Part shown: positions 47,001-60,805 of the stretch, piece after piece
Layout of the letters: each line of letters begins with the position of its first letter
Numbering within the stretch: position 1 is the stretch's first letter
Source: Siderastrea radians
Taxonomy: Eukaryota; Cnidaria; Anthozoa; Scleractinia; Rhizangiidae
Length of the DNA: 64,000 nucleotides
Assembly (NCBI GenBank): GCA_964017195.1
Contig: OZ024898.1
Location: 3,664,482-3,728,481, forward strand
Direction: 5' to 3'
Program-made: the position numbers and the translations under genes
Notes under the pieces: model-generated
Database searches by the model: none
The model's input: the letters and a program-made list of their open reading frames with translations, nothing else
Told to the model about the DNA's origin: nothing

Positions 47001-50000
47001 ATCTGAAAGGCCCTTCGCCTCTGAAGGGCTTGGGAAGCGTTATTAAACTACAGAATGAAAGCAACAGCAAGTTCCAGCTCCATTCTTCGGTTTTAAAGGT
47101 GTAACTAGAATTTATGCGCGTTCGTAAACCGCATAAATTATATGGAACCAGGCGTGAAGCGTGTTTGAAACTGACACCTTATGTGAACAAGGGGATAAAA
47201 TGAGTGTATTTTGCGAGAGAAGTCACATGTTACCTTAAGGTCTTCAGTCTGATTATAAATATCGTCAATTTTCTGACAACCTTCAGACAACACTGAACCA
47301 GTCCTGAACACGGCAGCATGAGTTTGCATGGTCTGAAAACAACAATGATACATCAATAGAGTTAAACCAAGTCAATGATCAGGGGGTGAAACGACTGCTT
47401 AAAATCCAGTTTCACAATGAAACGCCTACAAATGGCAGATAAAAGGAACAAGCCATAAGTTGCAGTCCGAGGAATAGATGTAGACAATGAGCAGTCTCTC
47501 TTTCTGCTCAGGGGTAGTCGAGCAAAAAGAACACGCCAGCGAGCGCACGAGAAAGTTGCCTGCCGCGTGGAAACGTGACACGCGTGTATACTGAGCCGGT
47601 TTCTAGCTCACTAAACTAGCAGATCATCACGCGTGGGACACGTTTACACAAGGCAGGCGATTTTCGCGTGCTCACGTTTTTTTTTTTTCGCTTGACTATC
47701 CCAGAGCGGAAAGAGAGACTGCTCGTAGTCTAGAATAGATGGGAAGTGGTATTGAACGAAGAATGTACATTAGAATGAATCAAAATCACTTGTTACCTTT
47801 TGCATATTCATCCTCAAATCTGCAGTCGGTGTTCGGCCATTAGCATAACGAATCTTGTCCAAATTGGACACTGACTCTTCACCAGCATTCTGAAGACACA
47901 AAAGAATATATAACATCAAGTGTGACCATTCAGATGAAAGCTACTGAGCAATTAATTCCAGTGGTGCTGTTTATTATGCTGTACACGGTGCTTCTAACTT
48001 TTGAGTCTGTGGACGAAATCCTTAAGTGTGACCATTCAAATGAAAGCTACTAAGCAGTACTTTCCTGCGGTGCTGTTTTTTATGCTGTACAAGGTGGTTC
48101 TAACTTTTGAGTCTGTGGATGAAATCCTAAAGTGTGACCATTCAAATGAAAGCAACTGAGCAGTACTTTTCTGTGGTGCTGTTTATTACAAAGTACAAGG
48201 TGGTTCTAACTTTTGAGTTTGTGGACAAAATCCTAAAGTTTAACCATTCCAATGAAAGCTGCTGAGCAGTACTTTCCTGCGGTGCTGTTTATTATGCTGT
48301 ACAAGGTGGTTCTAACTTTTGAGACTGTGGATAAATTCCTAAAGTGTGACCATTCAAGTGAAAGCTACTGAGCAGTACTTTCCTGTGGTGCTGTTTATTA
48401 TGCTGTACAAGGTGGTTCTAACTTTTGAGTCTGTGGATGAAATCCTAAAGTGTGACCATTCCACCAAAAGCTACTGAGCAGTCCTTGCTTGTTGCAATGC
48501 ATTATGGTGTACACTATGATGTCTGGTGGAACTGACAGGGCAGCTTTAGAGTATTCTTTGCACTTACCAGCCTTAGGGCTACATGTACAATAGCACTGAA
48601 ATAGTGCCAAATTAAATTTTCACTGCTTGTACAGTGATGAACATACATTGTAGGTAAGTCAAAGTTTTACTTTGTACAAAGATCAACTTGTGTTGTTCAA
48701 ACCAGATTAAGGCTGAAACATATGAAAGAAACATTGAAGATACACCGTAAATTACACTGTAAACATTTTCCATACATTGTTTCCTTATCATACGTTTAGC
48801 TTTCTGTTCTTCTTTCTTTATTAAAACCCATTTATAGTTTGATTTTAAACCAACACTGTAGTGTTTTCTGATTATCAGTAGCCAAAATTGCCAGCAGAAA
48901 TTCAAAATAATTAACAAGCAGATTAAGGACGGTGCCTCCTTTTGGTACTGCGAATACGTTCTGCGCACCTTGGGATATCCGGGTTTCTTAAGGAATTTGC
49001 CCACTAATACAACAATATTTTTGCGTGGTTTATGACTATGTGGAAAAAGCAGATCTTAGCAAGGGCTTTCAGAATCCAAAAAGAAAATTGGGGGTAACCG
49101 CCCATTTTTCAGAGATAATTGAGCTTGAATTTGGCAAGAAATTGCCATACATTCTTTGTATTTTAACGCTTTTTTAGAATTATGGTTGTTTAATTATCTC
49201 TGAAAAATGCGCAGTAACCCACATTTTTCTTTTTGGATTCCAACAACCCTTGCCAAGATCTACTTTTTCCCCATAATCATAACCTCTGCAAAAATACGTC
49301 TGTATTAGGGGGCACCATCCTTAAAGCCTGCGTTTTTGCTAGCCTTTGACAGTCTTTGGTAACTGTAAGTTTTGAGTCCAGTAGTTTAAGTCTGTGGATA
49401 AAATTCTTAAGATGTCAACCGGAATTGTTTTTATCAAACTTGGGAATGAAAGCATTTCTTGACTTACAGCAGGAAGTTCAGGAAAAGTGTCAGAAGGCTT
49501 GTTGAATTTTGCGATGAAATTGGCACAAGCTCGTCCAAACACCACCAGATCAAGCAGGGAGTTAGCGCCGAGTCTGTTGGCGCCATGAACTGATGCACAA
49601 GCTGATTCTCCTGCTGCCCACAGTCCTGGCACCACTTCATCTTTGCCATCCTTGCCTAATGTCAGTGCCTGCAGGGAGATTGATGTTGTTGTGGAAGTGA
49701 AACACTAAACACAAAACTAGCCACCATGATGAAATTTAGAAGCTGGCCAGTTTACCTCATACATGTATCAACCCACTGGCCTGGTGATATTAAATTGCAG
49801 TGGTAAACTTATTAGTCCAAAAAAAAAAAATGATGGGGTGTAATCCTGCAGTAGAGTTGCAGTTGCACTAGGGGGGGGGGAGGGGGGAGTAGTACATAAA
49901 ATACTCCTAGCTGGTTCTTGCTACAGATACTGGGTTTAAGTGCTTACAGTGTGAGAAACCCATTTATTTTATTTTACTATAGTTTTAACATCACACAGAC

Positions 50001-53000
50001 TCCCTAGTCAAGAACTTAAATGAAATTTTCGGCCTCTTTCCAAACAGGTGTATAATCTAGTTTTCAGAAATTCCCTCACTTTTCCCTGATAGACATGAGT
50101 TTAACATGGTTTAAGACTAGATTGAGGTTAATACCAGGTCTCCGTAAGCCATGATTAAGCACATCAAAATTGTATTGTAAGAACTTGGGCAACTCACAGA
50201 CCCCAAAGGCAACATCTATACAGAGTCTAACAACATGTACTAATCGTTCTGACCCCACTTAAAGGGACAGGTTCATGGCTCGGCGCACGTGCATTAATCA
50301 CATTACTTTTTTCCAATTTGTTAGTAATTCTATCGGTTAATAATCCCACTCATGTGTATCTCAGCGATCACATACTATAGTAAGCCCAAGCAGAATGGCG
50401 GAGGACTTAATTCGCAGGAAATATTAGAAGATTACACCAACACTGCCAACGGTGAATTTATCGTTCCCCCGAAGGTTTTACTCCATGCTTGATGAATTTA
50501 CCGCTTTTTGCATGCGCTTTGGTCAAATGGCTGCCAGAGGCGTGTGCAGATAGCTGAGAAATCATTAAATGTGAAACTTTGGCCTGAAAATTTCACACTT
50601 GAGTGATCTACTCGCCTCTGATTGGTTCTTTAACAATGCTATGAAATAATATTGCTTGCATACTCGCTAAAGCGTGGACAGGCAAATAAACCGGAATTAA
50701 GATTCATGAGCATGCTCTAAACCGTACTTATCTTATACCCTGTCTAAACTTTGTTTATGCAATCAGCCCTAATTTGTCGAAACCAAATAAATTCCAGACA
50801 CAGATCATTGTAGCGTTCTCCAACCTCCTTTAAAACGTAACCATTCCGGCCATTTAATTATTGATGACGACAGCTGGAAAATTCACTTGATAACATCTCC
50901 TTCATGGTCTAGAAGCATTTCAAGTTTGAGCATGTTAACTGAAAACAGGAAATTCTTCAATTTGGTGATAAAAACTGATGAGTACCCCTTTGACCTTTCA
51001 CATCCATGTACATTACCTGTCCCATGTAGTTAGTGGGGATGCCGCCCATGTTATAATGTACGGTAGGTATAACAGGAATGGGGTCTCGAGTCACATCCAC
51101 GCCCGCAAAGATCATGGCGGTCTCAGAGATACCAGGCAGACGTGTCTTAAGAGTCTCAGCTGGCAGATGTGACAGCTGCAGGTACACATGGTCCTTATCA
51201 GGGCCAACACCTCTGAAAAGGAAACAGGATAAAAAGCAATAAACTACTGCTGCAGCACAGGTCTGAATAATACCGCAGAAGGCATAGGGAGAAGGGGAAG
51301 TCCACAAACTACTGTACATGGAGACAAACAGTGGAAAAGAAAGATCTCTGGAAGAGTGACAAGAGCTCTGACAAGAGAAGAACTGTTAGAAGGAGAATAA
51401 GAATTTGGAGGAAGAAGACTATGGGGGCCTTACGTACCACTTGGCATGAAGAAGAAGAAGAAGGACATGTACACACGTACACAGCAGTTGGCAAAAGCTA
51501 GTACAGTTGCAAGTTAATCAATATCACTGCATAAGAGGCTTTAGGTATGCATTTTACACAGCTAGTCTTACATATGTAATATGCATTCTTTTTAATTTAG
51601 GAAGGAGAAATCAAGATTGAATAATTTATTATTTTGTGATCTGGGATCATACAGAATCTTCACCACTTAAAAAGAAACATTTAACAAGGGTCACTTTTTT
51701 GTTACAACAATGCTACATGTAGATGGGGGTAATTGCAATATTAAAATGTATGCCCTTGCACACGTTATCCTGATCGTCTCAGGTTTAGTAGCTACATGTT
51801 GTTTACATGTAATCTCTGCTTTTGGTCAAAATCAGACCCAGTCATAGAACTGGTACCCATGAAACTATCCTGACGAGTAACGATTATTTTAATTAATTTT
51901 TAACTGCTTAAGAGATACTTTAGAAACATATAGTGCAATGAGGTCTTACCTTCCCTCCCTGATTTCAATTGTCATTGATCTTGACACTACATCTCTTGAT
52001 GCCAGATCTTTAGCTGTAGGAGCATATCTCTCCATGAAACGTTCCCCCTGAAATAAGACCAACATCATTTAAACATTCACTCCTTCAGCAAGTTCACAAT
52101 AGAAAAAGAGAAGATGAACATTAAATTATTACACAGAATAGAGTAACTTTACCTCGCTGTTGATGAGATACCCTCCTTCTCCCCGGCTTCCTTCAGTAAT
52201 GAGGCAGCCAGCACCATAAATTCCTACAAGACATTATTAACCAATTAACATTTTCAGTGCCAAGCAAACATAAATACCAAACAGTGCAAATAACATAATA
52301 AGTACAAACTACCTTTCTTCTGATTATACACAATCAATATTCCAAAGGTTTTTTAAATTCAACTTTACTGTTGCAACAGTTTAATCCTGTTGCATTGTCT
52401 ATACATATATAATTATTATAATTATACAGGTCTACATATCTGTGGAGTCTTGATCCTTTAGCTTCTAAGCTGTATATGTATGTGAAGTTTATACTGAATG
52501 AAGGAATTCAGCCACTGCCTTAGAATTGGCTATTAATACGTTTCTTCATGATAATAAATAAAGCCAGCTCTACCCGTCTCTGAAGTAAAGGTTGTAAAAC
52601 AAGATTTGGTTTGCCAATGGACCTCCACAAATAGGGCACAGAATTTGTACGGATGTGCTACTGTAAAATATAGGGTTCTCGTTAGAGACACTAGGCAGAA
52701 GAACAACTTAACTTTCTGAATTAACTTAGTTTTTAACAATAAGGCAAAAGCTCTTGTGTACATCGCAGCATTTGCTAGCTGAGCCAGCTACATGAGAAAA
52801 CTGGCCATCTATTCAAAAAGTCAGTGAGAAACCCGACAATAATGATCTTGTTCACCGTAGTTACCTGTTGGATGAAACTGGACAAACTCCATGTCCTGGT
52901 TTGGCAATCCAGCTCGTGCAACCATGGCTGTTCCATCACCTGTGCATGTATGTGCTGAGGTGCAAGAAAAGTATGCACGACCATAGCCACTATAAAAACA

Positions 53001-56000
53001 TACACAGTAACAAAAATAAATTTACTTTGTACAGTACTGTTATTAACTGCAGCTAAACGTAGCCTATGAAAGGACAATCAAGATAATGCAACTTTAGTCC
53101 GCAGTCTTTGCCACTGCAATATCTCACGGAACTGCAGTCTTTGCTCATCATTATTCAAAATTTTTATCTCATTTCTTCCACTTATTTCAAATGAGACTGT
53201 ATTCAAAACTATCAAAACTATGAACAAGTGTTTTTGGCTACAAGATGGAAATTGATTGTGACTTGAAAAAACTGGTCCAATCTCTTTAAGTTCTTTTCTT
53301 CTTTCTTGAGACAAAATCAAAAATATATTAAATTTTGGGAGAGATTAGTATCTCTAACTCTTGAGTTTTAATACTGCACATAGTAAACCACAGTGATGGA
53401 GCAACATGCTTCCTAGGAAATAATGAGCAACAAAAGTACTGTACTCAAGACATTTTCTATAAAGGACTGACAGTTTACTGTGTTTCACCTTTTCCTGGTC
53501 GGAAAAAATTTCCTAATGCAAAACCCGTCCACCTTTTCAATGTTGTACCAGAATAAACACTGGCTCCCACACCTAGCAACTTCAACATTGTTTGGGGGGG
53601 GGGGGGGGGCTGTATCCTGGTGAGAAAGGAGGATTGTAAAGCTAGGTATGCTAAAAGTATAGGGATGTCTCAACACTTTTGAAGGTATCCTGTAACAAAC
53701 ATTCACAGTTTTTCTTCACACACCCTGTTGCAATGACAGTGTTCTTAGCCCTGAATCTGTGCAGTGAACCATCTTCAAGACACAAGGCAATCACACCAAC
53801 ACACTTTCCTTTGTCCATCAAAAGATCCAGTGCAAAATACTCCACAAAGTACTCAGTGTTGTACCTCAGGGACTGCAATAAGAAAAGTAAATCACTTTGG
53901 AAGATCACAAGCCTGACTCTCGAATAATTTATGTACCGGTACATAAGTTGGCAGCATGTCCAAATCAACATAATTTATCTGGAAGTTTGGGCCACTTATT
54001 CTTAGAGGATACTCAGTAATAAAGAATTAGCAACAGAAATTAAGAACAATGACAAAACAAAACAAGGTACGATCATGTAAAATAACTTTCAGAAATCTAG
54101 CAAATTGCGAGTTTTGCATAAAAAGACACAGAAAAAGTTTGTAGCACTGTTGTCCTGCTAGTTACCTTATCAAAAGGCAACTGTTTGGCATATTTGCTAG
54201 AACAGCGACCATGCCTACAGAGTTAATGTCAACTCAAGTTTCCAGGCATGACAACACTTATGACCTAAACTGTAACTTTTAATAATACTTTCACTAAGTT
54301 AACATTAACAATGTTAAATAAGAAAAAAAGCGATGTGAGGTTTTGATCTTTCTACAATCATTTTCAAGCACTGAGTGACTTTTAAGATGAAACTGAAAAA
54401 TGCCAGGGCTTTTTTCCACTTATTTATATTCAGTTTCATGTTAAAGTCACTCAGTGCTTGAAAATGATGGTTAGAAACCAAAACATTTCACTGCATTAAT
54501 TTTTAATTTTCTGTTAAAATGCTTCAAGAAACCTTTACCTATTCTTATCATTAACAAAGAAATCAGGACAACAAAGAAAAGTCAGAATTAATGAAAAGCT
54601 TGGATAACCAAGGTCTGGACAACCACTGCTTAGCTTTGCAGTGTACATATCTCTCCCACTATCTTGAACATGCAGTGGACTGAAAATTGTTCTTAAAAGT
54701 TAATGAGTTTAAGATGGCCAAAAGTAAATAAGCAGGCAAAATCAACCAGGGAAAATGTGTTTCAGTTTTCACATTGCTGGGTACATATTCAATGTAGCTG
54801 GGTTTGCAATAGCAGGGGCCTGATGTAGTTCATTAACCCTTAAAACTCTGACATAATCATGCATACACTGTATTCTCCACACTGTTCTCCAAACATTTTC
54901 TATAGTACTCATGTGGAGAATTTGTTTAACAATCAAGACCTTTTTCACTTGTTGATCATTTCCTTTTTTTCTCATGACCTTCATGTTTGATTAAGCAGTG
55001 ATACTATATTAGGAGAAATTAAATGTTGGTCTCTCTTAGGGGGTAAAGGGTTGACTAACCTGTCCATAGAGTGTATGAAGTAGCGAGTGGCCTGTTCTGT
55101 CAGCCACAGCACAGCATCTGTGAGCTTGACCTCCCTTACCGTAATTATAACTCTGACCACCAAATGCACGCTGATAAATCTCACCCTTTTCTGTGCGACT
55201 GAAAGGCATTCCATAGTTTTCGAGCTGCAAAAATGAAATTGACATAGTAGACTAAGCTGTCACAAGAATGCTTTAGACGGATTCCACTCAACATTAGAGC
55301 AATAAGTGCAAACATTTTACAAAAAAACTACTCATAGCATGGTAACATTCTGAATACTTCTTGAAACAACTCATTTTAATTTGCTTCTCCAAGAGTGACC
55401 CCGCAATTCAATTCAGAAGCATTCTCGAGAAAATTAATGTCAAATCTCGTAAAAATAATTATGCTATAAATAGGCGCCATTTTGTTTTGAACTGACATGA
55501 CGCGTCTTTTCAATTAAAATTTGCATAACTTTAAATTCAATTTGCTCTTACAGGGTCAGCTTGGGAGCTTAAGTATTGATAATTTCTTCCTTTTTTTTAT
55601 TCAAAATATTACCATGCCTACATGTACTCATTGCTCGAACATTCAGCGGAAATCATCTTTAACTCTTTCCTATATCTTTGGAAGAAATCACATTTATAGG
55701 GTAACCATTCAATCAATAGTTTCTGAGCAAAGTTTTCTCATGTTACCATTTACCATGTTATATGATGTATGGGTTACAATTACTTACTTTTAATTTGTGT
55801 CTGTGGATGAAACATGCCCTGAAGTTTGAACATTCAAGCAATGAAAGCTATTGAGCAGTCTTTTCCTTTGATTCTGTTTATTTTTGTTACAAGAGACCAC
55901 ATAGTCTCAGAAGTACATATTAAGTACATACAGAGTTGTGAAAAGGGCAAGGTCATGTACAATAATATAGTGTATAATCATTTGTCTCATGATGTGGTCA

Positions 56001-58312
56001 CTTGTGTTGTAGACTGCAACAATTATACACTTTATTGTAAATATTAATAACAAAAGTCACTTGTTACAAACCTCTATGACTGACTTGGGTGCCTCTTCTG
56101 TCATGTAATGAATGGCATCCTGATCACCAAGCCAATCACTGCCTTTCACTGTGTCATACCTACAAATATACCAACCACAATGAAACTAGTGAAGACAAAG
56201 AGATCATAATAAATTGTTAAATTATTTTACTTCCATCACGAACACATCACACAAAGAATGTCATAACCATCAAGGTCTTTCCCTTGTGTTTTACATGGAA
56301 TACATGTATACATGTGGCCATAAAAAAGTGGTTCTGTACAGGGCTCGATACTGACAATAGCTACAGTAAATGGCAAGACTCGTGTAAACTTAGGATTACA
56401 CGTAAAGTCTGCATTTTTACATGCTACTTTGACTGGCCTTTTGTTTTTGATACGACAACTGTAGCAAATTTATTTTGGCAGGTAAAATTTGACTCAACAA
56501 TAGCCAAGTACTAGCCTAGTAATTTTGGAAATTTAGTCTCAAACATCTAGCCTTGCTTATTGTTACTGAAGTAACTTACATGTGCCAGCGCCAGTCATCT
56601 GGTTCCATGTTCCCCAGGGCAGCATTAATTCCTCCCTGGTAAAATAAGCAACATTTAATATGGTTCAAGTGTCACAGTGCATTAGCTTCAAATTTTTTTT
56701 ACAGGATGGTAAAAATCCAAGGGCTGATTGATACAGGTAACTTACTTAACATACAAACAATCAAACTAAATAATTATTGGAATTAGCGATGACAAGATCA
56801 GCAATAGCTCTTCTTTCTCTTTCTCCAGATGGAATTCAAACTAGAAATTTATGACAAAAAATGAAACAGTTTTATTTGATTGCAAATAAAAGAAGTAGCT
56901 TATAATAAACAGATTATTCACTGAGGAGGTAATAAAAAAAAGGAAAATTCAAATTGCATCCGTCAACTTTGGCACCCTTATCTTAAGTAATGGTCCACTA
57001 CACAGTGTAAGAGAGTTCACCAAGTGTCAGATTGATAACAAAACAGCACTCCATGTGGTACAGTATTTATCTTCCATTTGATACTTAAGAGTTATTTCAA
57101 TGTGACAACTCAAAAAACTTGAGTAACCAAAAAGAAACGATTTCAAACTGAAGGCTTTGCTACCATACTGTCAAACATAATAATTACAACAATGACTGGT
57201 ACATAATGAATAAAGCTTGTAACAATCTTTTCTTGTCAAAACTACTCCAGACCACTGAAGGGCAATGCTGTATACCAAAAGGACGCAGACTTTCCCATGA
57301 ATCTCTGACACAAAGAATTTGCTGTCAAATGTACAGGAAATGATGAGTAATTTTGTAGTCCTAAATGCATACCTGTGCTGCAACAGTGTGAGACCTTGTA
57401 GGAAATAGCTTTGTGATACAAGCTGTCTTAAAACCTTCATGCGCGAGACCAAATGCTGCACGCAAACCAGCCCCTCCAGCACCAACAACCACGGCATCAT
57501 AATTGTGATCTATCACAGGATATTCCCTTGACAGCTATAAAGAAAAAATTAGTATTCGTCAACCAGCAAAACAATAATTATACAGTCAGGAGTTTCAAGA
57601 AAAATAAAACTTTATTCTTAATTTGACAAGGCTAGGATTGTGCAAAGTTTCTAAATGTGTTCTGAACAAATTGTAATAACAGTAAAACCCTCTATACAAA
57701 GAAGACAAAGCTACATGACTCCGAATTTAAAATCAACAACACAGCGTGACAAACAAATGGCCTTGTGCGGTCACGCATTACCATACAGTCAAGAAAATCA
57801 AATTAAACCTTCTACGCCCCCAAAATCACGTTATTGAACAGCAAGAAATGCTAGAGTCGACCAAGGATAAGTTTTTTATTCTTATAAGATGGTATTCTAC
57901 GCCACAAGGTTGTAAAATACACGCTGTGAGTCGGAAATGACTAGCCGCACGTAATCTTATGTAACTCTTACGTCCTGATCCATAGATATTGCATAACAAG
58001 AACGTCATGCAATTCACATTCGGACGAGAGTTGCCACCTTCTACGCCATCCACACAAAAAATAGGGTTTAGAAAAGGAAAATTACCAACCTGCCCCTTTG
58101 ATGTGCCATCTTGCGCCCGTCTTCCTTCAATTTTAAAATGAAATGCTCGACTTCCAGTGGCCCGTAAGGTACTCCTCGCCAACCCAGACAACTACAATTA
58201 AACGGAGATTATAACTACTATATTTTTACACTAAATGAGGTCAATATCCTTCAAAAATTTACGTTACCTTCAACGAAGTTAGCAGCGATTTGCTTTTTAG
58301 CCCTGACAGCAT
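44033..58312 (-). CDS. SDHA: Succinate dehydrogenase flavoprotein subunit, complete, 17 coding exons
   Basis: Mitochondrial complex II subunit that oxidises succinate to fumarate. Exons: 58268-58312, 58090-58191, 57373-57534, 56580-56635, 56072-56159, 55060-55224, 53724-53872, 52865-52989, 52153-52223, 51950-52047, 51017-51212, 49468-49668, 47797-47889, 47234-47332, 45631-45774, 44829-44942, 44033-44119. Every junction has GT/AG and keeps frame. The total is 1995 bases, 664 residues, the usual length. The N-terminus ([29 protein letters not shown]) is a basic, Ser/Leu-rich mitochondrial presequence. The FAD motif [13 protein letters not shown] is at about 65-77, the covalent-FAD His is H98 in [10 protein letters not shown], and active-site segments QFHPTG and GSRGEGG are intact. 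[17 protein letters not shown] and the C-terminal VPPAVRSY are conserved. Introns carry several MITEs. Confidence 0.97.
45862..45939 (+). repeat. tRNA-derived SINE head
   Basis: GGGTCTTCATAGCTCAGTTG (A box) and CTACGGGTTTGAATCCCGTT (B box) with imperfect acceptor pairing and C at position 33 of the anticodon loop. It is a SINE rather than a tRNA gene. Intron of SDHA. Confidence 0.65.
46180..46287. repeat. Palindromic MITE, 108 bp
   Basis: GGTAACAGGACTG at the left is inverted at the right (CAGTCCTGTTACC). An internal AATTCGGT pair is also inverted. Confidence 0.65.
47481..47732. repeat. MITE with 23-bp ends
   Basis: TAGACAATGAGCAGTCTCTC at the left is inverted at the right (GAGAGACTGCTCGTAGTCTA). 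It ends 65 bases before SDHA exon 13 begins. Confidence 0.7.
47921..48540 (+). repeat. 106-bp tandem array, five full units plus a partial
   Basis: TGTGACCATT starts units at 47921, 48027, 48133, 48239, 48345 and 48451, exactly 106 bases apart. Each unit contains AGCTACTGAGCAGTACTTTC and GTGGTTCTAACTTTTGAGTC. Intron of SDHA. Confidence 0.95.
48923..49324. repeat. Foldback MITE, 402 bp
   Basis: TTAAGGACGGTGCC at the left and GGCACCATCCTTAA at the right. The inner arms are long and inverted (AGCAGATCTTAGCAAGGGCT ... AACCCTTGCCAAGATCTACT). It sits 144 bases before SDHA exon 12. Confidence 0.75.
54336..54487. repeat. Hairpin MITE
   Basis: AATCATTTTCAAGCACTGAG at the left is inverted at the right (CTCAGTGCTTGAAAATGATG). 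AGTTTCAT motifs are inverted around the centre. Confidence 0.7.
54833..55053. repeat. TTAA-type MITE, copy 3
   Basis: Starts TTAACCCTTAAAACTCTGAC and ends GGTAAAGGGTTGA. The interior matches copies 1 and 2. It ends 7 bases before SDHA exon 6. Confidence 0.65.
55797..55880 (+). repeat. 106-bp family fragment
   Basis: GTCTGTGGATGAAA followed by a diverged GAACATTCAAGCAATGAAAG and GAGCAGTCTTTTCC. Confidence 0.6.
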
Positions 58313-58576
58313 GTTTTATTGTCGTTTTTTCGACGCAAAAACAGGCCACTTTAACTAAAACAGAACTCACCGAAGGAAACTTTAGAGCATACTATTATGA
58401 AAACGACCGCTGGCCAAAACTAGCGAACTGGTGGGCTCGCTGCAATCCACAGATCGAGATCGCAGCGTAAGAGGTCTGAATCCCGTTCAAGGGTGATTCT
58501 TTTTTCCAGTACGAGGTTCTTCTTTTTAATTGCCTACGCTGATATCTTCACTGCGACCGGGTCATCATGTCATATC

Positions 58577-59776
58577 TGTACAGCCCCCGAAATGATCCCC
58601 AACCCCGAAATGATCCCCAAATCGACCCCGAAATAATCACGACCTTGAAATTACTATGACCCCCTTTTTTTTCCACGCTGACCCCGAAATGATCCCCAAG
58701 TAACGTTAAGAATGGCGCTCAAACCAAGGGATTATGGAGTGATCAAAATAGACGACATTGAAAAAAATTTCACGTATTTATTCACTTGAAATTATTTGCA
58801 ATCTTCGCTAGCATTTTTCAACGAATTGGGAAAAAATGAGCGGTGTGTAAATCAAGTATGTTGTAGAATATGTCTTGAATTGTAACTGCATGATAACAAT
58901 ATTAGAATAAAAAAAGTACCGCCTTTTCTTTTTTTAATTTTAACAAGAAATGAATAGCAGTTTGTTGTTATGGACAAAATGAACCTAGAATACCACTCAG
59001 TAGACGTTGCTAGAAACTGAATTAAAGATAAAATGAATTACGAGCAATAGATCACAACTGCAGTTTTCAACGAATTTTTTTTTTCAAGAAATGATGCAAA
59101 AGTTTCAGATATATGTACCAAAATAGCATTTTGAACGGAACAGGAAATTCCCAATTTTAAGGTCGAAATTAACATTAACTTTACAGTGCTACGCTTACTG
59201 AAAGCATCACTAGTCCACTATGTCAGATTTATGGAAAATTCAGTTTTAGGAAGTAAACTACTCTTCATCCTTTGTACAGTTATTACCAAGATAATAGTCC
59301 TCGCTGTAGTACAGAACTGCGCCATTTTCATTGGCATAAACTCTGCAGCAACACCCGAATTTTTTTGTTGCACTTTAGCAATGGGCTCCTGACTTTAGGC
59401 AAATTCTTCTGTCACTTTGCCTTCGCAGCAATACTTTTTATAAGCAATGGACCCCCCGGAAAGTACGTCTGAATGGCTGATTCAATGTTATTGAACACAA
59501 CTCCCGATCCATTTTTCGGCTTTCGATTTTTATTAAATATTAAAAATTTGTTAAGAATGATTCAGGAATAAAGCGCTCGGAAAATATGAAGAAAAAATGT
59601 CAGCATGGTTCGAGTTTTAATAGAAATTTTCTTCAATTTCCGCTCCGATATAATTACTTGGGGATCATTTCGGGGTGGGGATCATTTCAGGATCGATTTG
59701 GGGATCATTTCGGGGTTGGGGATCATTTCGGGGTTGGGGATCATTTCGGGGTCGGGGTCATTTCGTGGGCTGTACA
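58577..59776. mobile_element. Non-autonomous DNA element with CCGAAATGATCCCC subterminal repeats
   Basis: The ends TGTACAGCCC...GGGCTGTACA are inverted. The left end carries about four CCCCGAAATGATCCCCA units (58586-58700). The right end carries about five in the opposite orientation (59658-59765). The interior (about 950 bases) has no transposase. It lies about 260 bases upstream of the SDHA start codon. Confidence 0.75.
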
Positions 59777-60696
59777 CCTTTTTTGCGCAAACAACATTGG
59801 TAAAAGCGGAAAATGACGACATTGATATCCTGGGGATATGGAAAATACGCCACTCGAGTCCAGGATGTAGTTTCGTATGAACTTTACGAGTGGTCTATTT
59901 TTCACTAAGCCACTTTTGTCTATATAATAAGATAATTTATTTCTTGCATTTATATTTGCATAAGCTCTCTTGTGGAGGATTCTCTGAATCTGACCGCTAA
60001 GAGCTAACCTAAAATTGCCGTGCTACACTGGCAGACTACTGAGGAGAAGAGGTCTCAATGGGATTATCCTTCAACAGCATGATGTGCTCGCCGACTCTAG
60101 TTTTTTTAGAACTAGAGCGGAGCTACTGAACGACCTGAAAACCGTCGATTTAAGACCGTTTGACGACTAACACAACTGACTTCGTTGGTATATAGGCTTT
60201 CCTCAGAGCTATAGGGAAATTTGACTCGCCAACTAACTGAATGATAACCCGCGAAAACAAAATAACCCCAACAGACACAAAAGTAAACTTAAAAGTTCAA
60301 CTCGTCGAATTAAGGAATTATTTCCTAAAGGGACACTGTCACCAATATTAGGATAACTTTGAAAAGCTAAAAGACATATTCTAATCAGCGGAAACTCAAA
60401 CATACTGGTTGAGTTTCGATTAAAATTACTCTACCAGTTCTCTGGTGTGTTTGGCTGCGGATCGCTGGGATGGAAATGGATTGCAACTTGAAAACATTAG
60501 GCTGATGTTGTCAAGTTTTTCCTTTGTTTCGTGGAAAAATGGCCAGTAACTAACTATGGTTTGTTCTTCCTTTGAGGAAATCATTTGATATTCTCCTCTT
60601 GACCTTCTATGAGTATTCTATGTACGTGAAAAAGCATTTAATTTAAATTTCAGCACATCAGTCAGTTCACCTTAATTACCAAACAAGCAAGGGGGT

Positions 60697-60700
<4 letters not shown>
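59777..60700. other. Gene-free stretch
   Basis: No exon or repeat recognised. Confidence 0.35.
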
Positions 60701-60732
<32 letters not shown>

Positions 60733-60805
60733 GACGTGAAACACAAAAATTTGGATTTATCAACTGAGTTGATAAGGTAAATTGGCCACCGTAAAGAGAT
60801 TGAAA

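Noticed and set aside
46868..47104. 78-codon plus-strand ORF in an SDHA intron
   Set aside because: No recognised domain. It lies within repeat-like intron sequence opposite a real gene.
57171..57500. Minus-strand 109-residue ORF
   Set aside because: A frame-shifted shadow of SDHA exon 3. The true frame gives the FAD-binding motif.
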